64,000 nt of DNA, from the NCBI GenBank assembly GCA_032719365.1, contig CM064873.1, positions 11,814,501 to 11,878,500 on the forward strand, given 5' to 3'. The DNA comes from Prinsepia uniflora. Its lineage: Eukaryota > Streptophyta > Magnoliopsida > Rosales > Rosaceae. A model generated the notes under the pieces. The model saw only the letters and a program-made list of their open reading frames with translations, did not search any database and was not told the DNA's origin. The position numbers and the translations under genes are program-made. Shown piece after piece: positions 12,543 through 25,920 of this stretch (its first letter is position 1; each line of letters begins with the position of its first letter).

Positions 12543-15487
12543 TGTAACGACCCGTCCCGAATTCCAAGATTATATTAGTGACTAATCACGATTAGCGAGG
12601 TTAATCGGTGATTAGTTGAGCGAAATCGGACGAACGATGCAAAATGACTGTTTTGCCCTTGGGCATGCGTAAAACGTTGACTTTTCATTCTGGAGGTCAA
12701 ATGGACTTTGGACAATGATCGTGACGTAGTTCGTGACGTCACGAGTTCATAGACAGGTGGCACGTTCAATTCCGACATTCGAGGAAGAAGTTATAACGTT
12801 CGGAAGTTAAGGGGCATTTTGGTAATTTTGGTAAAAAAAGGGCGAAATGTTGACTTTTTGACTGGAAGGTTCGATCGACGAGGGCCGAGGACCGCTACGT
12901 AGATCGGGACGATATGAATCCGTAGACAGGTGGCACGTCAAATTCGGACGTTCGACGTCGAAGTTACGGTTCACGGAAGTACGAAAGTACTATTGTGCGA
13001 ATTACGAAACGGTTGCAATTTGTAATTTTGTGGGGTCCAGATATTTTATGGAGGCCCAATGGATGAGTGACAAGTGTCACCCATCCACAGGCCATCCTTA
13101 TATCTTCATGCATCGATCATTCTTCTTCATTTCAAACCCAAGGACCCGATCTCAGCTTGAACCCAAAACCAATCCAACCCTTCTCATTCGACCATGACTG
13201 AGACCAGAGAGTGAGAGAGGGACTGAGGAGGTTGATGGACGGCCAGAACCTCCGTGGACGGCGGCTTAGAGGGGGCAAACCCGAGAGGTAATCGGTTTAA
13301 CCTTTTCTCCTTGATTTTTCAATTTATGACGTTATGGGCCGTTTCTATCGGTTTTAATGGGTTATTTAGGTTGCTAGGGACATGTTAGGAAGGTTTTAAT
13401 GGGGTTTAGTGGCTGAGACGCCGTGGAGGCTGATCGGGAAAACCAGGACCGTGGGCAAGCTTTGAACCCACGGGTTTTAGGGCTAAAATCTTCATTTTCT
13501 TTATATGGTTAGACTCCTAGAAGAAAGATATGAAGATTAGGAATGATTAGGGGTTGAATCGGACCAAAACAAAGGGGGAAAACCAGTGGACCAGTCACGC
13601 CAGACTAGTTGCAGAAAAGTACCGAACCGGCCGGTCTAAACCTGCTGGAGCTTGATGACGATGCTACAGTACCCGACGCGTGGGCTCACGCGCAGGGGGG
13701 GTTTCAAGGGCGCGTGTGATCGCGTGGTGAGGATTTTGAGGGTGCTTTCGTGTCGATCGGACGCCATCTCGATAATGTTCGGGGCATCGGAAGGTTTAGG
13801 ATCGGGATTTAAAATAGTTAAAAATTCTGGAAAAATTACGGGACTTTAGTGAGGGGTTAATTAAGTAGTTAGTAACCTTCTATTACGATTTGGACAGGTT
13901 TGGGAGTCCCGGTGACAGTGATTGGCTCGGGAGAGCCGTATGGCACGCAAATCGAGGCGGCAGTTCGGACGGTCTGTGAGTGGACCTTGGTTTTCTAAAT
14001 TGATGCATGCATAAATCTTTATTATATGTTTTAATACATGTTTGGCAATGCCATGGGTGCATTTGATTGTGGTTACGTATAAGCACGTATTTCGAGGTTT
14101 CAGCCTTATACGGTGCTTATACGAGTCTGTATTTCTTTAATGGTCTAAATGAAATGGATTTGGATTTCAAATGGATAAACTCGGGTATGAGACCCATTTG
14201 ATTTTTTCTCGGGCATATGACCCAATTGATGACCTACGGGTCCGAGTCGCGGTCACAGCAGGTGCTTTGTGCACGGCGACGTACGACGTGACGCTCGCCT
14301 CCGGATTGGGATGTGTTCCTTCCGGAGAGGTCACGATGCACGATTGGTGGTCGGTCAACCTGGGGAGGCTCGACTTCGGAGTGCGGATGGTTCAGGAGAT
14401 CGATCGGTGATGAGTGGACCATGATCTTGGGGTGGTCGCTTCGGTTGATACGTTCACGGCGACATACCAGGATTGAGGGCGGTCCTGGATGGATGGTTGC
14501 ACGCATCACTATGATCGAAGTCGTGAATGACCCTTAGATATCAGGCACGATGCCCAGCTGATGTCATATGTTCGGGAACGAGACCTAGTGACTTTATGGT
14601 TATGATTTCGGGTCAGGGACCCTAGATGGATTTCCAAGTTCATGGCGGTTTATGGGAACCGACATGAACCACGGAAAGGTTATTGTGGTACATGACGGTT
14701 TATGGGAACCGGGCATGAACCCTTAAATGGATGTTATAGAGCATGACAGTTTAGGGGGACCGGGCATGAATATTTATGTTATGTATATATATGTATTCAT
14801 ATACCTTTCTGTACTTCTATTATCTCCTCCAAGGAGGGTCGTTGGCCTGGGTGGACCCCGGAGTAGTCACGGAGCACCGACTGAGTGGAGTCGCCCCCCA
14901 GTTGGGTTCCTTACTCTCAAGAAAGCTTGGATCATAACCTCAGGACGGGTTATTGGTCTACGGACATTGACCTTGGACTCTGAGAGACTTGGGTTTGAGA
15001 CCCCGGGTAGCACGCGCGTAGCTTTGGAAACCGTGACAGGATTGGTTGTGTGAATTATATTTATATATGATATATGATATGTGATCTACGATATACGATA
15101 TGTGATGTATATAGGTTTTGGGCAGTGGCCCGTATGGTTGGTATCTTTATGGTTTTGGGCTTAGTTCCCAGTTATGGTTCTTTCGGATAAACGGTTTTCG
15201 AATGCATGCATGCTTTTTAGTGAAGGGTACAAATGTCTTCGATAAACTGTTTTTATAAACTCTTATTTTGTCCACTCACAGCTTTTAATGTTTTGATTGC
15301 CCTTCAGGTTGACAGCGCATGTGGACTGTAGCAGAGACCAAGATATCACATACCTCCTCCGGATCCTGGCGTACTCTGATAGCCTGAGAGGGCAAAGGTC
15401 GGAAATATCCCTTGTCTGACACTTCGTGTCAGACGGGAACAGGGTCATCCCACGTTAATCCTGAGGGGATTGGGATGGGTCATGTCA
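12543..15487 (+). mobile_element. Right LTR of the Ty3 derivative (2945 bp)
   Basis: A good reference LTR for the family. Landmarks: CAGACAGGTGGCACG near 12751, AGTGACAAGTGTCACCCATC near 13066, TCTGTGAGTGGAC near 13973, GATGCATGCATAA near 14002, a second ATGCATGCATG near 15202, and TTGTCCACTCACAG near 15268. It has no long open frame with a recognisable domain. Confidence 0.85.
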
Positions 15488-17327
15488 CCATAACTCCCAA
15501 CTCTGCCCTACGCGCCCCCACGCGCCGCCACTAGCGACTGCGCGTGTAGCCCACGCGCGAAGAACAGTGACATCGTCCCCACTGCGTGAACCTGGTTCGC
15601 TGGTTCTTCCGGTTCAACTGAACCAGTAACCTGACCTAATTAGATCTCTGCCAATTTTTCAGTTTTTTTCTACCTCGTTTCTCCCTAATCGATCGTCTCA
15701 TTCCCTGAAGGTGATCTACCAGCCTAGAAAGTTAAGACAAGGATCAGAAAATACCTTCCCGATCGATGAACAGTGCCCGTAACCTGTACCTCCATTCTGC
15801 CATTGATCTTGACCACCTCTTTCCTTGGTTTTGTTCCCAAACAACTCGTATGACCTACATAAAATATTTCCAAACGTTAAAACCGATCGATAACCACTAA
15901 AATCCAAGTTCCAACTTTGAACTCAAACTCACCGTTCCCGGGTTTCGTGGCCACCATCTACGACGGTCGACACCGATAGCACCATCATCATCGTCTCACT
16001 TCACTCTCTCTTTTTTCATTCACACACTCAGTCTCTTAGGTTAACACAGATAATGGTGGAAGATCGGGTGGTGCGGTTTTTTGTGTGTTTGTTTAGGAGA
16101 AGGAAATGATGCACGGGGAAGGAAGAGAGAAGTGGCTGAGAGAAAATAAAATATTAAAAACCCCTTACCCAATAAACACAGATCCTCATTTTAAAGAAGG
16201 TGATCAATGGGATGAGCGACACTTGTCACTCATCCAAGGGCCCCACATTAATTAATCAGCCAATCAAATTTTAGCATTATTTAATTCGGACCCGAGACGT
16301 TAATTAAATCGATTTCGATCTCGTGACCATAACTTCCCGGTTCATCATTTGATTTTGACGTGCCACTTGTCTACGGACTCGTGACATCCCGATCTACGTC
16401 ATGGTCATCGATACTCGTATGTTTGACTCCCCAAGTAAAAAGTCAATATTTTGCACAATTATAGGGGCAAAATGGTCATTTTACACCGTCCGTCCGAATT
16501 CTCTCAACTAATCCCCGATTAGTCATACTAAATCCATAATTAATTAAGATTTAATCCCGATATTCGGGTTCGGTCGTTACATATTGTCTCCTCCAGACGT
16601 CTTGTAGTATCCTGGAGTAGTCATGGTGCATTGTCTAGGAGGGGCCACTCTGAGTAGAGGCTCAGGACTAGGAGTGCAAGCATTTCCTGAGAGGAGTCGC
16701 TCCTCGCTCCGACGAGGAGAGGCTCAAGATCAGGATTACTAGATGTTACCCGGGACAGTGATCTAGGGAAGGCACATTATTATGATGTCGCCCTGGACAC
16801 TGGTGGATCCGAGGGAATGATTCGGATTTGAGACCCCGAGTGGCATGCGTAGCCTTATAGACTGTGGCATTATTATTTAGACATCTAGGATCTCGAGGAT
16901 TGGTTAAACTGTATTTTACGATTTTTGGGCTGAGACCCTACTGAGGAAATGGTTTTGATTGATAAACATTTTCACTGAGTTTTAAATTGAAAAGCCATAT
17001 GATTTGATTTAAATAAGTGGTTGTTATAACTTGTTTTCTAATGAATGCATGCTTTTTAATGAAGGGTATAAATGTCTTTTTGTGAAATGATTTTAGAAAC
17101 TGTTTATTTTCGTCCACGCACAGCTTTTCTGGTTTTAATACCCTTCATGTTGATTACGAATGTGGGCTGTAGCAGAGATCGAGACATCGCATGCCTCCAT
17201 AGATGCTGGCGTACTCTAGAGCCCTAAAAGGCTTAGGTGTATTCCTGGTTTGGCACAGGGTGTCAAACGGGAGCATGGCACATCCCGCGTTAATACATGG
17301 AGGATTGGGATGGGTCATGTCACGTAT

Positions 17328-18004
17328 TTTGAAAAGAGTTAACTTTTTGGTTGTTTTTAGTGTTCCCAAAAATATCTGGTCTGGACCAATGGATGAGTGA
17401 CAAGTGCCACTCATCCCATTGGCCCATCACCCCACACATATATGTATCTTATCTCTTTTGATTGAACAACCCAAAACCCAACCCATTTTTCATTCCATCA
17501 TCATCCCTTCCCCTTCTTCTGCTTGAGAGCAACTGAGAGTGAGTCGAGGGGGAGAGACAGAGACGGCAGAGGGACGAAGGAGCCACGTAAGTGGTCAAAA
17601 ATTGTGAAAAATCAGGTAAAACTCGAGAACCCTTTTAGTTTGATTTTTGGGTTTTGTTTTAGGGCTTTGTGAAGGCATTGACGCTTGGGTGATGTTCCTC
17701 AAACCAGTGAGAGGCTATAAGAACCAGAAAGAGGAGGTTTGGACGGCAGAGCGGACCTAGGTGGACGCTGGAAAACTGGTCGTGGAGAATCGAGCTTAGC
17801 CAGCCCAATTTAGGTATGTTTTCTTAGTTTTGAACGTTTGGGTCAATTTCTGGGTTAAAGACGAGTTTAATGGAAGAAAAATGGTGTGTTTTTGTGGTCG
17901 GATGAGGGAGAACGGACCGGGTCTAGGTCGCGGGTCTGTTGACCCGTTACAGGGTCGCGTGTCGACCCGTCCGAAGGTAGAAGACGATGACGTGCCATGC
18001 CACG
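17328..18004 (+). other. Middle segment of the outermost solo LTR
   Basis: Continues the 5578-5825 segment after the CGTAT duplication. It contains the AATGGATGAGTGACAAGTG landmark and the GAGAGTGAG-rich segment, and ends at the CCACG target site of the next insertion. No gene is present. Confidence 0.8.
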
Positions 18005-20154
18005 TGACAGGACCCACCCTCAATCCCCCTTAATTAAGGGTTAAGTCCTGTTCCCGTCTAACTTACGCATGTCACGAAGGCTAAACCGACGTCCAACCTC
18101 CATGTGACACGTAAGTCGGACAAGGGATTCTCAACCGACCGTCCAAAAAGCATCCGTTCTTCCCAGCGTGTGCAGAATCTACTGTGGATCGTACGTGCGA
18201 TGTCTCCGTCTCTCTCGACCAACAGTCCGCACCGTGACAACCTGTAGGGTATCAAAAACATGAAAAGACTGTGAGTGGACAAAAATAAAGTATAAGTTCA
18301 AAAACAGTTCAATAAAACAATTTCATTTATACCCTCCATTTGAGAACCAATGCATGCATATCAAAAACCACGTCATAAAACCATTCTATTTCAAGTTATT
18401 CAAACCATTCAAGAAAACCGAACTCATTGCTTTTTCTCAAATTCCGGGCCTCAACCCAAAACCATCAAAAGCTGTATCATCCGGGCATAGCCCAAAACAT
18501 CGGAAAAACATTATCGAAAACCATCATCATCAAGTCTCAGTGAAATCCAACACACATTTGATTATCACATTTCCATCCATCGAACCTGCTGGATCTATCC
18601 AAGTCTTAAAACTCCCGAGTCTTTAAACTCAATCAGGGTCTTTAAACCCAATCTGGACCCGACCCCGTCATAATCATATCCGGGTCTTTAAACCCAATAA
18701 CCAGATCCAGCAAATCCAATCCAAAACCATTTGAAAACCATTTTCCATTTCCGAATCCGCAATCTCATCAGGATCCCGAATCCAAACCCAGTGTCATATT
18801 CATCATCCATTTCAAAATCCGAGTCCGAAACCATCATTCTGTAAGCTAGCATCCGGAATAACCATTCTGAACCCAAACCCGGAAATCCATTTCCAAGTTT
18901 CCAAAATCGAATCCAAACTCGTCATTTTGAAATCCGATTCAAAAACCCGAAATCACATTCTTTAAAATCACTTTTCTGAACTGGGCTTCAAGCCTGAAAT
19001 CACTTTCCAAAATCCATTTTAGGTCTTTGAAAGCAAATCGTATTTAAAATCCCGAATCAAATCATTAAAACCACGTTTAAATCACGACATCAATCGTATT
19101 CTCGTAAAACGTATAATTCCGTAAATATCTCGACAACCGTGCAAAATCGTAAATCATCAAGAGCAAAATCAAAACCATAGAATCACATATAGAAAATATA
19201 TAAAAACATATATGCATGCATCATAAGTTCGAAAGCAAAGTCCACTCACAGACCATAGCGTCGTCGCCTCGATACGCGCGCACTTATGTCGTTTTCGGCC
19301 AATTCGCTATCCTCGGCTTTCCCGAACCTGTCCAAATCCCATAATAAGGTCACTAACTACTTCACAAAGATCATACTAAGGCCCCGTAATTTTCCCGAAC
19401 TTTCAACTATTTTTAAACGAGCTCTGAAATCTTCGGACATCCAGATACCTATCGAGACGATGTCCGATCGACTCGAAACTAATCCCAAAATGTTCGTTAC
19501 ATCAAATACTTTAAAAGTAGTGTTGACCATTTCCCCATCAGAAATGTCACGCGCCGCCCAAAGGGGCTACGCGTGGGCCTCACGCGCTTGCTACAATGTC
19601 ACCTTCAACCTCAGTTCAACCCGATTTAGACCAGTTCGAACCGGTCTCTGCAACTCGAACCGGCGTGGCCAGTTTTCGTCCAATTTCAACCCATTTTCAA
19701 TCCTAATTAGCCCATTAATTTCGTCCTTCTACTCCTAACCAAATCTCCAGATTAAAACATGAAATTCAGGGCTAGAAATTACCTCCCAAATCGACTTTCT
19801 GAGTTTTAATTTCCCTCCGTCGTATCTCAAGGATTCTGGCCACCATAGATCTCTTTTGCAAGCACAATAGCTCTGTGTTGGACTCTAGAACAAATTCCAA
19901 TAATCCAAACAAATCAATAATCACAAAACCAAATTTCACCATGTTTAATTTAAAACAAAGGTTGGTTGGTAACTCACCTTACTGTCGACTTTAAGCCTCC
20001 AAACCCGGCTTATTCGACCCCTTGGACCTTCAATAACAATTTCCCAACAACGAAATCGATCAAAACCTTGTGAGAGCACGATTACCATTTCTGGACCTTA
20101 AACGAAATTCCTCGAACACTCTGCCTTACCTCCCTCATTGTGCCTCGCCGTGGC

Positions 20155-23079
20155 TGTAAGGACCCGTCCCGAAAATTAGGGTTAAGGCTGTGTTTAAGAT
20201 GGGATTAGTGAACTTAATCGGTGGTTAGTTGGTTACGATAGGTCTGTTGGTGTAGAATGACGATTTTGCGCCTGGTCTGGGTAAATTGTTGACTTTTAGT
20301 TCGGCCGGTCAAACGGACTTTGACCGATGACGGTAACGTAGTTTAGGACGTCACGAGTCCGTAGACAGGTGGTACGCCCGATTCTGACATCCGAGGAGGA
20401 AGTTATGATGTTCGGAAGGCTGAGGGCATTACCGTAATTTGGTTAAAATAGGGGGAAAAGTTGACTTTTAGTACGATCGGGTTTTGACACGCTGACCTAG
20501 GACCGTTAGGTAGATCTCGTCGTCCTGAGTTCAATGACAGGCGGCACGTGTTCATCGGAGTTAAGACGTGCGAGATACGGGTCTAGAAAGGTAGTGGCAC
20601 TATCGTAATTTTTGGCTCAAAAGAAGGGCATTTTGGTCTTTTGCACATGGGACTTGGTGCAGCCGGATTTGGACAAGTGTCCAGGGCAGAGTGGGATTTT
20701 TGTGAGAGAATGGGGAGGATTGTGACACGTGGGATTTGGCTAGAGGCTTCTAGGGAACACGGTTCCAATTATTTGGGCTGTGTGTGTGTTCGTGTGTGCC
20801 CGTGTGTGTGTGTTCGAAGAAGAGAGAATAGAGACTGAGAGATTGGGAGAATTGGACGAGTGCAGAGTGTGTTTGTGTGTCTTGGTGGAGTGAGGAGTGA
20901 TCAAAGATTGAAAGAGAGCTAGGGAGAAGGTTGGGAGGTGCAGTGGTCGTGTGTGTGTGAGGTGTGAGCCACGGGAAAACCAGAAAAAAAAAACAGAGAA
21001 AAGGCGAGAGATCGTGGTGGTGGTGTGGCCGTGTACTGTTCAATTGGGCTCGACAGGGGGCGAGGACGGCTCTGTGGACTCCAGGGAGTGCGGCGGTGAG
21101 CACGGTGGCGATCGACGACAAGTAATTTCTTCTTTCCGTAAGTTTGCTCTGTTGTGGCCGTGAAGTTCAAACCGGCAGTCGTGAAGTCTGGGGTTGAGTC
21201 GACGGTTTTGGTGAGTTGGGTGAGACTCAGGAGGGTCCTAGGAAGCGTCTAGTGTTGCCACCGTGACGGGGGAGGACTTGGGTGGACGGATCGTGAAACA
21301 GGGGACAGTTTGGGTTTTGGCTTCGAGCTTGAGTCGACGGGTTAGGGACGGTGTCGTGGTGTTTGAGTGAGGGGGATAGGTTCCTTAGGACTGGACGATG
21401 AAGATGGTGAAGAAAGGGAGGAAAACGGAGACGGATGGACGGAGAACCGGGAACGCCGGTTCACGTGAGGTAGACGACGATGAACCGTACTCTGTGTGCA
21501 AGCGCGTGAGGCCCACGCGCAGCCACTTTAGGCGGCGCGTGCGGTTTTTTCTGGGGAATGTGTCAACATAGTTTTTGGTCTAGAAGTTGTAACGAGTCTA
21601 ATGGAATTGGTTTCGGGTTGTTCGGACGTCGTTTGAGGTTAGTTCCGCGAGATGAAGGTTTAGGGTTCCAGTTCGTTACGTTTAGGACCCGGGGATTTTT
21701 GGCGAAAATTAGGTGGATCTTCGTAGATGTGTTAGTAACGTACTTTGGTGGTTGTTGACAGGATCGGGATTTCCCGAGGAAGCTGAGGAACGTACGGGAC
21801 GTACGGGGCGCGAGTGACGTGCCGGTGACTGTGAGTGGACCCTTTCTCTAAACTCGAGCATGCATAACTGCTTTTAAATACTTGTTTTATGGTTTTACTT
21901 GTGATTTCATGATTGTTGAATATGAGATGTTGGTTTTACATCATTGCACGTTTTTCGAGAAATTACGTATTTGACACGTTTTACGATAAAAGGTTGATTT
22001 CTGACTATGATGTTATGGTTTCGGGATTCCAAATGATAAATGATTTCTAATGATTATAAAGGGGTTTTGGAACATGATTTGATAATTAAGTGTTTTCGAT
22101 TTTGAAATCGGATTTCGAGAATCGAGATTTGGTTTTAAAGTTGGAAAAGTGAAATTTCGGATTTGGGTTTAGAATGACGGTTCTGGATGCCGGAATGGCT
22201 TCGGACCGGTGATTTCGGATTCGGGTTTGGATGTGGATTTAGAAAAGGTTTTCAAATGGTTTTGGATTGGATTTGCTGGATCTGGTTATTGGGTTTAAAG
22301 ACCCGGATTCTGATTGACGGGGGACGGGCCCGGATTGAGTTTAAAGACTCGGGAGTTTAAAGACTCGGATATATTGATATTTCCCCCATATGCCTGTTGA
22401 GTTTAAAGACTCGGGAGTTTAAAGACTCAGATATTATTGAGACCTGGATTGAGTTTAAAGACTCAGGAGTTTAAAGACTCGGGAGTTTAAAGACTCGGAT
22501 AGGTCCAGCAGGTTTGGTCGGATAATGATGGCTTGATATTTATGTTTTATGATATGGTTTTATGATGCTTATGACATGATTTTTATAATTGTTTTCTTAT
22601 GACGATTCTGCAAATGTTTTATGACGGTTCGTATGTTATCTAGAAAAAATTTTAGTAACTGGGTTATGCATGTGTGATTTCAAAACGGAGGGCCAAACCC
22701 TGTTTTATTATAAAATGGTTTTCGAACTTTTATTCTCTATGGTTCACTCACATCTTCTGGTTTTCACTTGCTCTCCAGGTCGTGGAGCTAGCGTGGGGTT
22801 TTGACGTCGAGGCAGCGTCGGAGGCATAGAATACTTGAGAGTGACCCCGGAGTGCTTAACATTTTCCGTTGTGCGTGTAGCTGATTTATCGGTTTTGTTT
22901 TACCTTGTTGTCGTACTATGCTCTGTAAAACTTTGAATGCGGGATGTTTAACTTTTCTCCTGCGTCTGACTGTGTAGTTTGGTAGTTTAACGTGAGTTAT
23001 TTTGGGTTTTGTGTCGGGGTGTCAGACGGGAGCAGGATTGACCTCGGTTTTCGGGGTGAAACCGGGGTGGGTCCTGACA
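20155..23079 (+). mobile_element. Tekay-like solo LTR, third level, TSD GTGGC
   Basis: Starts TGTAAGGACCCGTCCC and ends GGGTGGGTCCTGACA, 2925 bp, with a perfect GTGGC duplication at 20150-20154 and 23080-23084. It is uninterrupted and inserted head-on into the inverted LTR around it. The GT-rich stretch near 20780 and the open frames at 20750-21170 are part of the LTR and show no protein domain. Confidence 0.93.
22284..22505 (+). repeat. GTTTAAAGACTCGG short tandem repeats in LTR
   Basis: At least nine copies of GTTTAAAGACTCGG and close variants, alternating GAGTTTAAAGACTC and GGGAGTTTAAAGACTCGG. The inverted equivalent lies at the corresponding place of the enclosing LTR (18600-18700) and of the LTR at 48491 (49075-49255). 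Confidence 0.8.
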
Positions 23080-25920
23080 GTGGCCATTAGGCGACTCTCC
23101 ACACTACCTTTCTTCTTCTGATCACACAACACAGGCCACAACTGAAATTTGAGGGAAGATAGGACACTTGGATCGCACATGTACTCTGATCCTCTATTTT
23201 CACGGGCTGAGAACCACCGTCCATGGCGGTTCACGGTGAGCATGACACACTGCCCGTCTCAACTGCTATGCATCTCTAATTCATCCATCACGGGTCAGGG
23301 AATCCTTGTGAGGACGATTTGGGGTCAAGATCATTCAAATTGTTCTCTGTTTTCACTCTCACCCGTGCACACACACACTCATTTTGTATTGAAAGCAACT
23401 GAAGGCGGTGAGGAATGGTCTACAGCCATCCAGACCCAGCCAGGTGTCCAAAAACTGGTGGTCACTTCACCCAAAAATAGCCAAGTGTCCTGGTATCACT
23501 GGGCACACATTCCAAGACAACCAAATGACTATTTTACCCCTGCTTGCAAAATTACCATTTTGCCCTTCATTTATCTAGACCCGTAACTAAATCATCCGAC
23601 GTCCGATGATGGCGTGCCACCTGTCATTGTACTCAAGACACCGAGACCTTCCTAACGGTCCTCAAATTGCATGAAACGTATTTGTCGTGTAAAAAGACAA
23701 CAAATTCCCTCTTTTTATCTTAATTACGAAAATGCCCTCAAACTTCCGAACGTCATAACTTTTCCCTCGACTGTCGGAATCGGATGTGCCACCTGTCTAT
23801 GAACTTGTGATGTCCCGTACTACGTCACGATCACTAGTCAAAGTCCATTTGACCACCCGAACGAAAAGTCAATATTTTTGCCCATTCCAAGGGCAAAATC
23901 GTCATTTTGCACCGTCCGTCCGAACGCATCCAACTAATCACCGATTAACTTTACTAATTCGTCATTAACAACTAATCTAATCCCGATTTCCAGAACGGGT
24001 CATTACACCACGTCATCACTATTAGGCCACGTGGAAAATCTGGTGATGCCACGTGACAGCTTGTCAGGTCGAGTCAGCCTCGACATGGGAAGTCCAAGTC
24101 AGTGCTGTCAGGCCATGTGGACCAGTCAGGTGGTTCCACGTGGCAACTTGTTAGAGGGTGTTAGGGTGACGTGGCAGTCCCCGTCATCCTGTCAGACCAC
24201 GTGGAAGCCCAGGGTTGTTGCCACGTGGTAGAGTGTCAGAGGTGTCAGAGTTGGTGTTGCAGTTGACGTTGAAGGTTGTTAGGAGCTATCAGACCTCTCA
24301 AATGTCAAGCTGATGTCAACAGTGATGTCAGCATTGACTGCCGTGGACCAAAGTATGATTGGCGCGTGGACACAAATCTCGAGGTCAAACCTATCTTGTT
24401 CAAAAGTTTTCGACAATCTGAATCCAAGGATGGTGGTTTCAGGTCGATCGAAGATTGTTTGATAGGTCATTTGGAGGTTTTTAGCCTCGAGAAGCGTGTT
24501 CGGGGCACGTTTAATGTACCAAGATTTTTGAGAGTTTATTATATGGACTTGTATAGAACGTTAGTAACCCACAGATGTGATCTGGGGAGGCCCAAAGACT
24601 TTGGATTAGTTTCGGTGTGACTTACGACGTGGATTTTGAGAGCGCAGCTTGGAAAGAGTGTGTGTGGGCTTTTGTTTTATAACAGTGATGCATGCATAAA
24701 TGTTTTGAATGCTTTATTGCATGATTTGAGTTGAAATGATTTGACACTAGTAATTGATGAATTTGTGGATTTAACTATCGGTTTATGAACGATTTCATGG
24801 TTTTGCGTGAAAATGGTATTTCGGGCGTGAAACCCAATTGGATAATAACTTTGACTGGGATTTGGAATCAAATGTGAATTTATGACTGAATTAATGGTTT
24901 TCAGATTTATGAAATGGTTTTTTGGGCTTGAGACGTTGTTGGAAATGCTTTTGACTCAGAATGTGAGTCCATGTGAATTTAAAAGAAAGATTGTGATTTG
25001 ATGTCATTTGAATACCGATTTGGTATGATTGATTTGGATAAATATGGATTTATGAAATGAGTTCTGGACACTGTTTTATGATGGCTTGTGGAGATTGCTC
25101 GTGAAAGCTTTGCCTCGGGCATAGACCCTGTTGAAATGTTTTGACTCGATTTGAGACATAAATGGTTTTAAAATGAGTTTATTGGATTTGCTAACTGTTC
25201 CACATATACCATCCTTTGTGATTTGATTGTCTACTGCAGACGTCGTAGATCCTGGAGTAGTCACGATACACTGCTTGGAGATGAGTAATTGTTCCACATA
25301 TCACCCATACGTCGTAGATCCTAGAGATAATATCACCCTAGACGTCGTAGATCCTAGGGATGTACTCGGATGTGAGACCTCCGAGTTGCAGGCGTAGCAT
25401 TGACATCGTGACAATTACTAGGATGTCGAGGATTGGTTATATTGTGATTTGATGATATTCGTGTCCAGATATTTGTATTATGATTTGAATTATTTTCATA
25501 CGATTTGATTTCTATGCATGCATACTTTTAACCAGGAGGGTAAACTGTGATTTTTCTTAAATCGTATTTTGAAAATATTTGTTTTTGTCCACTCACACTT
25601 TGACTGTTTTTATTGACCCTCTAGACCGTGGCGTAAATCCTGGGGTTGATATTGATGGTGAGGCATAAAGGTTACCGTTGCGCACTTAGATACCTTACGG
25701 GGTAGGAATTGGTACTTTTCTGTACAGTCCCATATGCTCTGTAATACCGTTGACTAGTTGAACTTTTGTCTGAACGGTTTTGTATAGATACTTATCCCTA
25801 GTCTGACAATATTTGTTATTTAAACTTTTCTATAAAACAAAAATGGTCACTTTTGGTGTTTTGAGTTTAATTGTCTAACGGGAGCAGGAACCTTCTTGGT
25901 TACCGGGATGGGTCCTGTCA

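Larger units (their letters stand above)
9284..15487 (+). mobile_element. Tekay-like Ty3 deletion derivative: two LTRs around a 0.25-kb remnant
   Basis: Two forward LTR copies surround a short internal remnant. The left LTR (9284 to about 12300) starts TGGGACGACCCGTCCC and lacks its last ~130 bp. The right LTR (12543-15487) starts TGTAACGACCCGTCCC and ends GGGATGGGTCATGTCA. The remnant ends with GAATTTCGAGGACGAAATT and a purine-rich AAGGAGGGAAGG tract, the arrangement just before the 3' LTR in Tekay/Del-type chromoviruses. PBS, gag and pol are gone. Flanks CCGGA and CCATA do not match well. Confidence 0.75.
7910..16581 (-). mobile_element. Tekay-like LTR, third level, inverted and interrupted
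   Basis: In plus coordinates it starts TGACACGACCCATCCC and ends CGGTCGTTACA, the mirror of the family ends. Its own parts are 7910-9283 and 15488-16581, about 2.47 kb. Roughly 300-400 bp of the expected LTR are missing where the inner element sits, so that insertion or later decay removed sequence. Flanks TACTA and TATTG do not form a clean duplication. Confidence 0.75.
5826..17322 (+). mobile_element. Tekay-like solo LTR, second level, TSD CGTAT
   Basis: Starts TGTAACGACCTGTCCC and ends GGGATGGGTCATGTCA. The 5-bp duplication CGTAT is perfect at 5821-5825 and 17323-17327. Its own sequence is 5826-7909 and 16582-17322, about 2.8 kb. Sequence continuity at the join (CATACCATCC, then GTCTCCTCCAGACGTC) shows that the element between was inserted later. 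Positions 7540-7720 hold a minisatellite with the core GGGCTTGAGGCCC. Confidence 0.9.
18005..24007 (-). mobile_element. Tekay-like solo LTR, second level, TSD CCACG
   Basis: In plus coordinates it starts TGACAGGACCCACCC and ends AACGGGTCATTACA. The duplication CCACG is perfect at 18000-18004 and 24008-24012. Its own parts are 18005-20154 and 23085-24007, about 3.07 kb. Positions 18600-18700 hold repeats of the unit GGGTCTTTAAACCCAAT. No internal retroelement sequence remains, consistent with recombination between two LTRs. Confidence 0.92.
5578..25920 (+). mobile_element. Tekay-like solo LTR, outermost of the nest (interrupted)
   Basis: Starts TGTAACGGCATGG at 5578 and ends GGGATGGGTCCTGTCA at 25920. 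Its own sequence is 5578-5825, 17328-18004 and 24013-25920, about 2.83 kb in total, which equals one LTR. The landmark order is as in the intact copies: the CAAGTG(T/C)CAC motif near 17400, GATGCATGCAT near 24690, GCAGACGTCGTAGATCC near 25236 and GTCCACTCACA near 25588. Flanking bases TGTG before and after give at best a 4-bp match, in a repetitive context where the duplication is hard to define. Confidence 0.8.

Noticed and set aside
9279..15492. Target duplication for the innermost Ty3 derivative
   Set aside because: CCGGA and CCATA match poorly and host LTR sequence is missing at the site.
7905..16586. Target duplication for the third-level inverted LTR
   Set aside because: TACTA and TATTG match at only three of five bases, so I do not claim it.
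20750..21170. Overlapping frames on both strands, up to 123 codons
   Set aside because: GC- and GT-rich LTR sequence without recognisable domains.
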